A stretch of 64,000 bases of DNA from Desulfopila inferna (GTDB lineage: Bacteria > Desulfobacterota > Desulfobulbia > Desulfobulbales > Desulfocapsaceae). The notes beneath the pieces are model-generated. The model was not told the DNA's origin and did no database searches. It saw only the letters and a program-made list of their open reading frames with translations. Of this stretch, positions 55,885-64,000 are shown one piece after another (within the stretch, counting starts at the first letter, position 1; each line of letters starts with the position of its first letter). The stretch is from contig NZ_JAFFQE010000010.1 of assembly GCF_016919005.1 (NCBI RefSeq), positions 1 through 64,000 on the forward strand, read 5' to 3'. Made by a program: the position numbers and the translations under genes.

Positions 55885-55890
55885 GTAGAT

Positions 55891-55917
55891 CTACCCAACT
55901 GAGCTCGGTATTAATTA
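55891..55917. repeat. Dispersed repeat, family A copy
   Basis: 'ctacccaactgagctcgg' followed by 'tattaattag' aligns with 'ctaacccagctgagccg' plus 'tattaataag' at 11534-11560. It abuts the fdhA stop. Confidence 0.6.
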
Positions 55918-55922
55918 GTTGG

Positions 55923-57965
55923 TTAAGCGGCTTTTTTGACAATATTAACGGCGCAGACCTTCAGCTCCGGAATCTTACAGATCGGATCGTAGGCCGAGTT
56001 TGTCAATATATTGGCACAGCTTTCTATAAAATGGAAGGGCATAAAGGCGGATCCTTTTTCGATACGTTTGGTCACAAGGGCCTTGGTATCGACGCTGCCC
56101 CGTCTCGATGAGACGGTGACGACTTCCCCATTGATGACCCCCAATCTTTCGGCATCGGCAATACTCAGCTCAATGAAACCTTCTTTGATTTCAGCATCGA
56201 GAGTGGGTGAATTCCTGGTCATGGTGCCGGTGTGGTAATGGGCAAAGACCCTTCCTGTGGAGAACCAGAAAGGATAATCATCATCCACATTTTCAGCAGG
56301 AACCTGAAAGCCAATACCGTGAAACAGCCCTTTGCCGCGGGCAATCCTGCCCTTGTGAAGATAACGGGTTCCGGGATGATCCGGAGCAGGACAAGGCCAC
56401 TGCAGGCCGTCGCCCTCCAGCCGTTCATAGGATATTCCGGCATAGGAAGGAGTTAACTTAGCCATCTCGTCGAAGATTTCCTCGGGTGAGGAATAGCTCA
56501 TCGGGTAGCCGAAGCGGCTGGAGATATCCTGAATTATCTGCCAGTCCTGCCGCGCCTCGCCGCGCGGTTCAATGGCCTGACGTACCCTGCTGACCCGCCT
56601 TTCGGTATTGGAAAAAGTACCGTCTTTTTCGGCAAAAGAGACGCCCGGTAAAACGACATCCGCCATTTCCGCGGTAGCTGTGAGGAAAATATCCTGCACC
56701 ACCAGAAACTCGGCCTTCTCTAGAGCTTTTTTTACATGGGTGACATCCGGGTCACTGACCACCGGGTTCTCCCCCATGATATAAAGTGCCTTAACACTGT
56801 CATTATCCAGACCTTCGAGCATTGCGGGAATGGTAAGCCCAACCTTGTCGGAGAGAGAATCAACCTGCCAGGCTTTGGCGAACTTCTCGATCACACCTGC
56901 AGAGGTTACCGGCTGATAGGCCGTAAAGACGTTAGGAAGACCGCCCATGTCACAGGCTCCCTGCACATTATTCTGGCCGCGTAACGGATTCACACCTGAG
57001 GATTCCTTGCCCAGGCTGCCGGTAAGCATGGCCAGATTGGCAAGCGATTTGACATTGTCCACTCCGGTGGTATGCTGGGTGATTCCCATGCAGTATATGA
57101 TCGAAGCCTTATCGGCAGTCCCGTAACATTCGGCGATCCGCTCGATGTCTGCAGCCGGTACGCCGCATATTGCCGAGGCCTTATCCGGAGTAAAGCCCTC
57201 GATTACCTTCCGGCAGGCCTCGAAGTCCTCGGTCTGTTCATCAATAAAGGCTTGATCGTGCCAGCCTTTTGCCAGGATCACATTCATAATACCGTTGATC
57301 AGAGCGACATCGGTTCCCATTGTATGGTTGACGTGAATATCGGCAATTTCGGAGATATGGACCTTGCGCGGATCGGCGACAATGATCTTGGCACCGTTCT
57401 TCTTGGCCCGATAAATGCGGGTGGCTACCAGAGGATGAGCAACCGTGGTGTTTGAACCGATGATGAAAATGCAGTCGGCGTCTTCAAACTCCTCGATGGA
57501 ATTCGTCATCGCGCCACTTCCAAAAGCTGCGGCAAGACCTGCCACGGTGGAAGAGTGTCAGAGACGGGCGCAATGATCTATGTTGTTGGTCTTCACCGCC
57601 GCACGGGCAAACTTCTGCAGCAGGTAGTTTTCCTCGTTGGTAACCTTAGCGGAAGTTAAAAAACCTATGCTGTCCGGTCCGCTCTCTGCCGCAATCTCCT
57701 TCAGTCTCGAAGCCGTGTAGTCAAGAGCCTCATCCCAGGAGACCTCTTCAAGCTTATCGTTTTTACGGATAAGCGGCTGGGTCAAGCGATGTTTATTGCG
57801 GATGAATTCATGGACATTCCAGCCTTTAATGCAGAGTTTTCCTTCATTAACCGGGCTTGTTTTGCAGGGTATGGTGCCAATCGGGTCGCCATCCAGCACT
57901 TCCAGAAAAAAGTTGCAGCCACAACCACAGTATGTACATGTTGTCAGTACTGTCCTGTAATCCAT
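55923..57965 (-). CDS. fdhA: Selenocysteine-containing formate dehydrogenase catalytic subunit, short form
   Basis: The gene reads through TGA at 57558-57560 (context HCARL-U-HSSTVAG) to give 680 residues. The N-terminus begins directly with the catalytic [4Fe-4S] motif ('CTYCGCGCNFF'), without the NuoG-like extension of the first copy. The Mo/W-bis-pyranopterin domains follow ('GSNTTVAHPL', 'NPLRGQNNVQGACDMG', 'GTMTRNSPTLD'). A hairpin GGCA-GGTCT-TGCC starts 14 nt after the TGA; its GGTCT loop is like the E. coli fdhF SECIS loop. 'AAAGGT' precedes the ATG. It is the last gene of the Hdr/MvhD/FdhB operon, so electrons should pass to FdhB and MvhD rather than directly to NAD. Confidence 0.93.
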
Positions 57966-57978
57966 AATAGTACCTTTC

Positions 57979-58782
57979 CTATTCTTTACCCTGTACAGGC
58001 TCTATAGTATTTAGCGGAGATCTCCGGCGGTTCATGCCTGTTTTAAAATCAAATTGCTCATCCATGACGGCATTGACTTTCTTATACAGGGTCCGCAGAG
58101 GGATATGTGAAGGACAGGCTTCCTCGCATAGCCCGCAGTCTATACAGCGCCCAACCATATGCATTGCCCTGGTGTGATGAAACGCAGGAATTTCGGGAGG
58201 TAGTTCACCTTTCTTTATCAGGTCATCGCACTTGAGGCTGCATTCACTGCAGAAACACATGGGACAGATATTAGAGCAGCCGTAGCATTTGATGCATTTG
58301 ACAAACTCCTCCATCCAGTAGGAGAACCGCTCGGTCAATCCCAGTGCATCGATTTCAGCAACCGATTTTGAGGCCCCCGCCTGGACGGCTTCCCCCGCCA
58401 TGATCTCCTTCGGATAGGGCTGCGAACATTCGCAGGCATCAGCCAGTTCCTGCGGACAGGCAATACCAACCGGCACAACCTTCTTGGGATCAAGCTGGTT
58501 CCAGGTATAGAGCGTTTGCAGTCCCCTGTCGTCACATCCCCTGACCAGCACACCGAAAACTTCCCCGGGGTAAGCCCGGTACAGATTTATCAGATATTTG
58601 TTGAGAGGATATCTGGAATCACCAGCTTTTTTGGTATCGCCCAAAACCATGTTCTCCATATCGTCGCCCTTCCGGTACAAATGAGGAGCGACATGGCCAT
58701 GTTTCAGGGCAAGGCCCATGAATCCTGCAATCTCATCTGATTCCAGGAGGTCTTTTACTTTTTTCTTGATAGTGTCAATCAT
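57979..58782 (-). CDS. FdhB-like iron-sulfur electron-transfer subunit
   Basis: The 267-residue protein has an N-terminal domain like the beta subunits of F420-type and Hdr-linked formate dehydrogenases ('VFGVLVRGCDDRGLQTLY', 'VVPVGIACPQEL'), a cysteine-rich centre ('CIKCYGCSNICPMCFCSEC') and a final [4Fe-4S] motif ('CIDCGLCEEACPSHIP'). It should relay electrons between FdhA and the MvhD/HdrA proteins. It lies 13 bases from fdhA and 18 bases from mvhD, in the same operon. No flavin motif is obvious. Confidence 0.85.
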   Translation of the reverse strand: MIDTIKKKVKDLLESDEIAGFMGLALKHGHVAPHLYRKGDDMENMVLGDTKKAGDSRYPLNKYLINLYRAYPGEVFGVLVRGCDDRGLQTLYTWNQLDPKKVVPVGIACPQELADACECSQPYPKEIMAGEAVQAGASKSVAEIDALGLTERFSYWMEEFVKCIKCYGCSNICPMCFCSECSLKCDDLIKKGELPPEIPAFHHTRAMHMVGRCIDCGLCEEACPSHIPLRTLYKKVNAVMDEQFDFKTGMNRRRSPLNTIEPVQGKE

Positions 58783-58800
58783 AAAAACACCCTACCTGTC

Positions 58801-59238
58801 TTAGGCCAATTCTTTTCTGTAATCATTCTTCAAAGGGGACGGCCCCAGCCTGCGCAGCTCGTCGATGAACGTATTAAATTCATGAACCAGCTCCGGTGCT
58901 TCAGCTGAAGAAACCCAGCTCGCCTTGAGACGCTCCTCTTCGATTCCGCTGAACTTGAGCATCTCCCTGAGAACGGTTACACGCTTCCTGGTGGAATAAT
59001 TACCATACAGGTAATTGCATTCGCCGAGGTGTCAGCCGCCGACAAATACACCATCCACCCCACGTTGAAACGCCAAAAGAATATGGTGCGGTGACACACT
59101 CCCACTACACATTACCCGGACCGTGCGAACATTCGCCGGGTACTGCAAACGACTGACCCCAGCCAGGTCAGCAGCGGCGTATGCTCACCAGGTACACAGA
59201 AAACAGACGATCTTGGGTTCGAAAATGTCGTCACTCAT
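58801..59238 (-). CDS. mvhD: MvhD-like iron-sulfur subunit with two selenocysteines
   Basis: No uninterrupted frame exists. Reading two in-frame TGA codons as Sec (59185-59187 and 59032-59034) yields a complete 145-residue MvhD. The first Sec replaces the second cysteine of the usual CxWC (CTW-U-AYAAADLAG); the second lies in GG-U-HLGEC, normally GGCHxGDC. The rest ('VRVMCSGSVSPHHILLAF') is a normal [2Fe-2S]-type MvhD, which links a hydrogenase or formate dehydrogenase to HdrA. A hairpin follows each TGA: CTGACC/GGTCAG after 13 nt and AATTACC-TGTAT-GGTAATT after 15 nt. The ATG has 'AAGGA' upstream. It sits between fdhB and an hdrA-like gene. A pseudogene is unlikely because both TGAs fall on family redox positions. 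Confidence 0.88.
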
Positions 59239-59308
59239 TATCAGTTCCTTTTTAAATTTTTAAAACTACAAAACGTATATCGCTTTTCGTACTGGATAAT
59301 GCCAGGCA

Positions 59309-60985
59309 CTAGATTGCCCGTATCTGCGCCAACAATTGCTCCGGTTTATACCCTCTCAGAATGGCGCTGTGAGAGGGACATGTCGCGGCACAGTTACCGC
59401 AGCCCTTGCAGAGAATCTCCTTGACCTCACACACTCTAGTTTCCCTGTTGTAGCTGATGGCATCATAGGGACAGACATTGAGACATCCCATGCAGCCTAC
59501 ACAGGATTCTGCATCAATCTGTGCGACAATCGCACTTTTCACCAACATGTCCTTGAAAAGGATGGCGCCGATCCGTGAAGCAACGCCCATGCCCTGGGTC
59601 CGCGCCTCAACCGAAGTACTCGGATAGCGGGCACTGCCGCAGACGAATATGCCATCCGCTGCAAAATCAAGGGGACGAAGTTTGGCATGGGCCTCCAGAA
59701 AGAAACCGTTCTTATCGGTGGGAACCCTCATCAGCCCGGCGATCTCGGAGGCGTCTGCCCTGGCGACAAGAGGTGTGGAAAGCACAACAAGATCAGTATC
59801 GATCTCCTTGGTCACTCCCAGCACTGACTGATGAAAGACCACTTTGCCTTCATTGACCTGCGGCTCTCTCTCCGGATCATAGACATCGAAGCTTATTCCC
59901 ATCCCCCTGGCATCCCAGAGCATTTGCTCCTTTTCATCACCGTACATCTGCATGTCGCGGTAGAGAATATGGACATTTGCCAGCGGATATTTACGCTTGA
60001 TGATCATAGCGTTTTTTACCGCGGTGGCACAGCAGATTCGCGAACAGTATTCCCGTTCCGCATTGCGTGCTCCGGCGCACTGGATCATCACTATTTTAGA
60101 ACCCTTGAACGATCCTTCCTTGAGCCTTTTTTCGAGCTCCATCTGGGTAATGACCGTTTCACCGTTGTAGCCGAACAAACCTTCACCGGTAAGAGGGACA
60201 CCACCGGAAGCCACCACGATGCAGCCTACGGTTTCTTCTTTTTTCTCTCCCCCTGCTATCTGGTATGCGACCTTGTAGTTGCCGATATAACCGGTTATCT
60301 CGGTCACCCGTGTGTCTGCCAGTGCGGTGATATTAGATATGGCGCCGACCTTTTCGGCCAGCCCGGCAATCCGCTCTGCTGCGGAAGTGCCGTTTTCGAG
60401 AAGATGAAGATCCCGCATCACGCCACCGAATTCTTTTTCTTTCTCAACCAGCAGGACTTCAAGTCCCATGCCGGCCAGAGCTTCAGCCGCGGAAAGTCCG
60501 GCGATGCCACCGCCGATCACGAGAATTTTGCGAATCAGGGAGGATTCAATGTCCAACTGAGGTTCGAGCATCGTACTTTTGGCGACCCCCATGCGCACCA
60601 GATCCATAGCCTTTGCGGTGGCGGTATCCCGTTTGCCCATATGCACCCATGAACACTGGTCCCGGATATTCACCATTTCAAAAAGATAGGGATTGAGCCC
60701 GGCCTGGGCACAGGAACTGGAGAAGAGCGGTGCATGCGTCCGGGGGGAACACGAGGCAACTACAACCCGGTTGAGATCGTTTTGCCTGATGGCGTTCTGG
60801 ATCTCGCCGATTCCGGATTCCGAACAGGTATAGAGATTTTCCTTGGTATAGACAACCCCAGGCAGAGTGGCGGCGTATTCCGTGACTGATTTGCAGTCGA
60901 GATGACCGGCAATATTGGATCCGCAATCGCAAATAAATACGCCAACCCGTAATTCCTCAGTATTTTCATTACCCTTATTTTTCAT
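59309..60985 (-). CDS. HdrA-like flavoprotein with C-terminal ferredoxin domain
   Basis: The 558-residue protein has the HdrA N-terminal domain ('VGVFICDCGSNIAGHLDC', 'VVVASCSPRTHAPLF'), the FAD-binding thioredoxin-reductase-like fold ('[17 protein letters not shown]', 'LVEKEKEFGG') and a C-terminal double [4Fe-4S] domain ('CVGCMGCLNVCP', 'CKGCGNCAATCP'). HdrA carries the flavin that splits or joins electron pairs. It follows the Sec-containing HdrA at 14 bases. The two HdrA-type proteins have complementary features and may form a heteromer resembling the single large archaeal HdrA (inference). Confidence 0.9.
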   Translation of the reverse strand: MKNKGNENTEELRVGVFICDCGSNIAGHLDCKSVTEYAATLPGVVYTKENLYTCSESGIGEIQNAIRQNDLNRVVVASCSPRTHAPLFSSSCAQAGLNPYLFEMVNIRDQCSWVHMGKRDTATAKAMDLVRMGVAKSTMLEPQLDIESSLIRKILVIGGGIAGLSAAEALAGMGLEVLLVEKEKEFGGVMRDLHLLENGTSAAERIAGLAEKVGAISNITALADTRVTEITGYIGNYKVAYQIAGGEKKEETVGCIVVASGGVPLTGEGLFGYNGETVITQMELEKRLKEGSFKGSKIVMIQCAGARNAEREYCSRICCATAVKNAMIIKRKYPLANVHILYRDMQMYGDEKEQMLWDARGMGISFDVYDPEREPQVNEGKVVFHQSVLGVTKEIDTDLVVLSTPLVARADASEIAGLMRVPTDKNGFFLEAHAKLRPLDFAADGIFVCGSARYPSTSVEARTQGMGVASRIGAILFKDMLVKSAIVAQIDAESCVGCMGCLNVCPYDAISYNRETRVCEVKEILCKGCGNCAATCPSHSAILRGYKPEQLLAQIRAI

Positions 60986-60999
60986 TTCTCAGAAACCTT

Positions 61000-62538
61000 T
61001 TAAGATACCTTGAGTAATTCTTGGGGAGAGACGGTGACTGTCTGCACTGCCCGCGAAGCCGCACTGCTTGCCTGGGCAACCGATTCTGGGATGTCCATTG
61101 GGCTGTGGGCGCAACCGCACACGAAAATACCCTCTTTCGTCGTATCAAGCGGGTTTTCCGGGCTGGTTTTAAAAAAGCCGAACCTGTTAATTTCAATTCC
61201 CAGGATTTCTGCTAAATCCTTGACACCGTCTGCAGGAGCGCAGGCCGTCGCCAGAACGACCAGATCAAATTCCTCGCGCTGCACCACCTGCTTCTGAGTA
61301 TCCTCATACACCAGCACCGGCCTGTCGTCCGGTCCGTTCTGAATTTCGGCAACTCTGCTGCGTCTGTAGGTAATATTCGAATTATTATTACCCCTGACCT
61401 TGTATTCATCAAAGCCTTTGCCGACGGCACGGATGTCCATGCCGAAGATCACCGAGGTGGTCTCATTGTCGTGCTCATGGGCAATGATGGCCTCTTTTAT
61501 TGAGTGCATGCAGCAAAAACCGGAGCAGAAGGGATAAAAGCGAAGATCTCTGGAACCGACACACTGGATAAAGGCAAGTTTCCTGGCGGTGGTAAAACTT
61601 TCCGCCTTTTGCTTCAACTCTTCAAGCCTTGAGCGCAGTGGCAGATATTCCTCGTACTTTGCGGCCCACTGTTTTTGGCTATCATCCGCCTCAGCTTCTC
61701 CGGAGGAATATCTCTTGTAGAACTCTGCGCTTTTCTCCCCATATTTCTCTTCGAGCCGGGCAAGTCCCTTGGCTGCTTTGTTTTCCTGCTTTTCCAGCGT
61801 CTCGATCTCATGCAGAACGGCGACATCGGAAGGACGGTCTATGTGCCCATGGGTGGGGCCGCTGGCACTAAGAAAACGTTCAAACTCCATGGCCGTAACC
61901 ACATTGGGCAATTCGTTGTATCTGTACTCGTGAATCTTTCCGGGATTGAAGACAGTGTAGCCGCTGGCAGCTATAATTGAACCGATTTCCAGCTCGACAA
62001 CTTCATCTTTCTGTTCAAAATCAACCGCATTTGCCTCGCATTTTTTCTGGCAGATACCACACTTCTTGCCCTGAAAAACCCGGCAATGTTCTGTATCGAT
62101 AGCGTGGGTGGAAGGAATACCCTGGGCAAACCAGCTGTAAATGGCCTTTCGCTTGCTGTGACCCTCGTTGTACAGGTCCGTCACCAGCGTCGGGCAGGAT
62201 TCCGCACAGGCTCCGCAACCGGTGCATTTGGCCTGATCGACATAACGGGCCTTTTTACGCACCTGTACCTTGAAGCAACCGGCACTTCCCTCAACCTTCT
62301 CAACTTCGCTGTATGCCATCAATTCAATATTGGGATGTCGACCGACATCCAGCATTTTCGGCGAGAGTATTCAGATGGCACAATCATTGGTGGGAAAGGT
62401 CTTGTCGAGCTGGGCCATCTTCCCGCCTATGCTGGGCAGCCGTTCCACCAGATAGACCTTGAATCCCATCTCCGCAAGATCCAGAGATGACTGAATCCCT
62501 GCAATACCACCACCAATAACAAGCATGTCCCTATTCAC
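61000..62538 (-). CDS. hdrA: Selenocysteine-containing HdrA-like flavoprotein
   Basis: The frame from GTG at 62538 (strong 'GGGAGG' five bases upstream; ATG at 62526 also possible) passes TGA at 62371-62373 and yields 512 residues. The N-terminus is the FAD-binding '[20 protein letters not shown]'. The Sec lies in NDCAI-U-ILSPKM, where family members have cysteine. An inserted ferredoxin domain ('[12 protein letters not shown]', 'CGICQKKC') and a coiled-coil segment (about residues 265-345) follow. A stem GGATGTC-GGTC-GACATCC starts 20 nt after the TGA. Sec in HdrA is known in sulfate reducers. The mvhD-hdrA-hdrA-like order suggests a bifurcating electron-transfer core. Confidence 0.9.
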
Positions 62539-62574
62539 AATTACCTCCCGTTAAGGCAGTTAACATAATCAAGC

Positions 62575-62994
62575 TCAAGCGGCTTCTTTGATTTTCAGAG
62601 GCCCTAAAGATTGTATTTCTTCTGTAAACTCTGCAGCAACCTCGGCAAATTTGGTTCCTTCAGCAGAAGATATCCATTCAAGCCGCACTCTGCCCGGTTC
62701 AATACCCAGGATCTGCACCAGTTCTTTTGTGGTCTGAAAAACTTTTTCACACTTTACATTACCATCCAGGTAATGACAGTCGCCAATGTGTCAGCCGGCG
62801 ACAAGGACACCGTCCGCCCCGTTTTCAAACCCTTTTAAAATAAAATTAGGATTGATGCGGCCAGAGCACATGACCCGGATGATGCGCAGATTCGGAGGAT
62901 ACTGAAATCTGCTGACACCGGCCAGATCCGCCGCCGAATACGCACACCAGTTGCAGGCAAACGCTACTATTTTTGGCTTGAATTCCCCGGACAT
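62575..62994 (-). CDS. mvhD: MvhD-like iron-sulfur subunit with one selenocysteine
   Basis: The frame reads through TGA at 62791-62793 to give 139 residues. Here the N-terminal motif is the ordinary [13 protein letters not shown], while the second site is AG-U-HIGDC. A stem CATTACC-TGGAT-GGTAATG begins 15 nt after the TGA. The protein is paralogous to the two-Sec MvhD at 58801 ('VRVMCSG' versus 'IRVMCSG', same length class), so the operon holds two MvhD copies that differ in Sec content. 'AAGGA' precedes the ATG. It is the first gene after the 89-bp repeat region and directly precedes the Sec-containing hdrA. Confidence 0.9.
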
Positions 62995-63073
62995 TTTCTC
63001 TTCCTTAGTAATAGGTATTTTACCTGAAATATTTCACTTAAAAACAGAAACCTAACTCAATATTGACCAATAA

Positions 63074-63285
63074 CTGGTGTGCAGTGCATCATATGTGTGC
63101 AAGCGGGTTGGTCAGCTATATTAGTCATATGCTGGACAATCCGATCGTACATAGATGAGGTGTTTCACACACCGGAATCACTATCCTACCAACAAACTGG
63201 TGCGCAGTGCATCATATGTGTGCAAGCGGGTTGGTCAGCTATATTAGTCATATGCTGGACAATCCGATCGTACACAGATGAGGTG
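63074..63285. repeat. Two 89-bp direct repeats in the hdrA-mvhD gap
   Basis: Copies at 63074-63162 and 63197-63285 differ at only two positions and are separated by 34 bases (period 123). Each contains two CATATG sites and one CGATCG site. No gene spans them convincingly. They fill most of the 303-base gap between the edge hdrA-like gene and mvhD, so the operon promoter may lie within. Confidence 0.8.
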
Positions 63286-63297
63286 CTGCCCACCGGT

Positions 63298-63999
63298 TTA
63301 GGCTTTTTCGAAGGCGGATTCCACCATAGTCAGCACTTCCTCATTACTATAATGATGCACCGAAGCCGCCCCTGTTGGACAGGCAACCGCGCACATCCCG
63401 CAACCCTTGCAGAGAGCCTCCTGCACGGCAGCTATCTTCACACCCTCTTCCCTGACTTCCACGGCAATGGCATTGAACGGGCACACCTTTTCGCACTCGC
63501 CGCATCCTCTGCACATGAAATCCTGAACATTGGAAACAATACCCTCGACGGTGATATTTTCCTTGGAAAGGGTCACTGCGGCACGCGAAGCTGCTGCGGC
63601 AGCCTGGGCAATGCTTTCCTCGATGGGTTTGGGATAGTGGGCCATGCCTGCCAGGAAAATTCCTCCGGTGGCGAATTCCACGGGCCGCAGCTTGGCGTGA
63701 GCCTCATTGAAAAAGTTATCGCCATTGCGTGACAGCTTGTACATCTGGGCCAGAGCTTCATTGTCACGGGGGACAATGGCCGAGGCCAGAACAAGCAAAT
63801 CGGCATGGATATCGATATCCATATCGAGCACATGGTCCCGCACCGAAATCCACAGCCCGTCTGGCTCTTTCCTGACGACCGGCTTCCTTTCACTGTCGTA
63901 GCGTATGAAAACAACGCCCTTTTCGCGGGCTTCTTTATAGAGGGATTCCCGCTGTCCATAGGTGCGGATATCCCGATAAATCACAAAGACGTTAATATC
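63298..63999 (-). CDS. HdrA-like flavoprotein, C-terminal part
   Basis: The frame runs off the right window edge; 234 residues are visible and the N-terminus is missing. 'VIYRDIRTYGQRESLYKEAR' and 'NGDNFFNEAHAKLRPVEF' with 'GIFLAGMAHYPKPIEESIAQ' are HdrA signatures. The C-terminus has two [4Fe-4S] motifs ('CRGCGECEKVCPFNAI', 'CKGCGMCAVACPTGAA'). It is upstream of mvhD on the same strand and probably belongs to a further Hdr module beyond the window. Confidence 0.88.
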   Translation of the reverse strand, partial: DINVFVIYRDIRTYGQRESLYKEAREKGVVFIRYDSERKPVVRKEPDGLWISVRDHVLDMDIDIHADLLVLASAIVPRDNEALAQMYKLSRNGDNFFNEAHAKLRPVEFATGGIFLAGMAHYPKPIEESIAQAAAAASRAAVTLSKENITVEGIVSNVQDFMCRGCGECEKVCPFNAIAVEVREEGVKIAAVQEALCKGCGMCAVACPTGAASVHHYSNEEVLTMVESAFEKA

Positions 64000-64000
64000 C

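Noticed and set aside
63074-63285. CRISPR array
   Set aside because: Only two 89-base copies with one spacer, no cas genes, and unit length far above CRISPR repeats.

Overview
The window looks like a chromosome segment from a strictly anaerobic, sulfate-reducer-like Desulfobacterota bacterium, probably Desulfobulbales-like. The evidence is a lactate-to-acetate module, two molybdenum/tungsten formate dehydrogenases, heterodisulfide-reductase-like (Hdr) genes with MvhD partners, and heavy selenocysteine use. I count seven in-frame UGA codons in six genes. Each sits where the family has a conserved redox residue and is followed 13-20 nt later by a short hairpin that could act as a bacterial SECIS. 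Ordinary gene calling breaks or misses all six genes. The placement is inferred from gene content only; no rRNA or tRNA gene was seen.

Layout. 1-7 kb: a 2-oxoacid:ferredoxin oxidoreductase gamma end and a LarA-like racemase (+), facing a lactate dehydrogenase pair (GlcD/GlcF type) and phosphotransacetylase (-). 7-13 kb: an apparently orphan cobalamin riboswitch with a terminator and tiny ORF, serB, a long MetF, cspA and rhlE. 13.5-18.5 kb: a three-gene NAD-linked, possibly electron-bifurcating, formate dehydrogenase with a Sec-containing FdhA. 19-27 kb: signalling genes, namely hemerythrin-PilZ, a hybrid kinase, a sigma-54 activator, and a response regulator with a PAS kinase.

27-40 kb: a stress island with SDR, Usp, Hsp20, PfkB-type kinase, cyclopropane fatty acid synthase, P-type ATPase, PEP synthase, a selenocysteine thioredoxin-TPR protein and small helical proteins. 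Three sigma-54-like promoters lie in it. 40-56 kb: sugar and envelope genes (six-hairpin glycosidase, GT4, VTT membrane protein, DegQ-like protease, MBOAT/SGNH acyltransferase pair), a ribosome-hibernation/cold-shock fusion, a methyltransferase, a beta-lactamase-fold protein, a thioredoxin/CcdA pair and a rubrerythrin-like protein.

56-64 kb: a minus-strand operon reading hdrA-like (cut by the window edge), an 89-bp direct repeat, mvhD, hdrA, hdrA-like, mvhD, fdhB-like, fdhA. It should move electrons between formate and a flavin-based Hdr hub, with selenocysteine at nearly every step. It is the strongest candidate here for an unusual system.

The intergenic DNA carries at least three families of short dispersed repeats, including MITE-like elements with terminal inverted repeats. 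No CRISPR array, prophage or intact insertion sequence was recognised.
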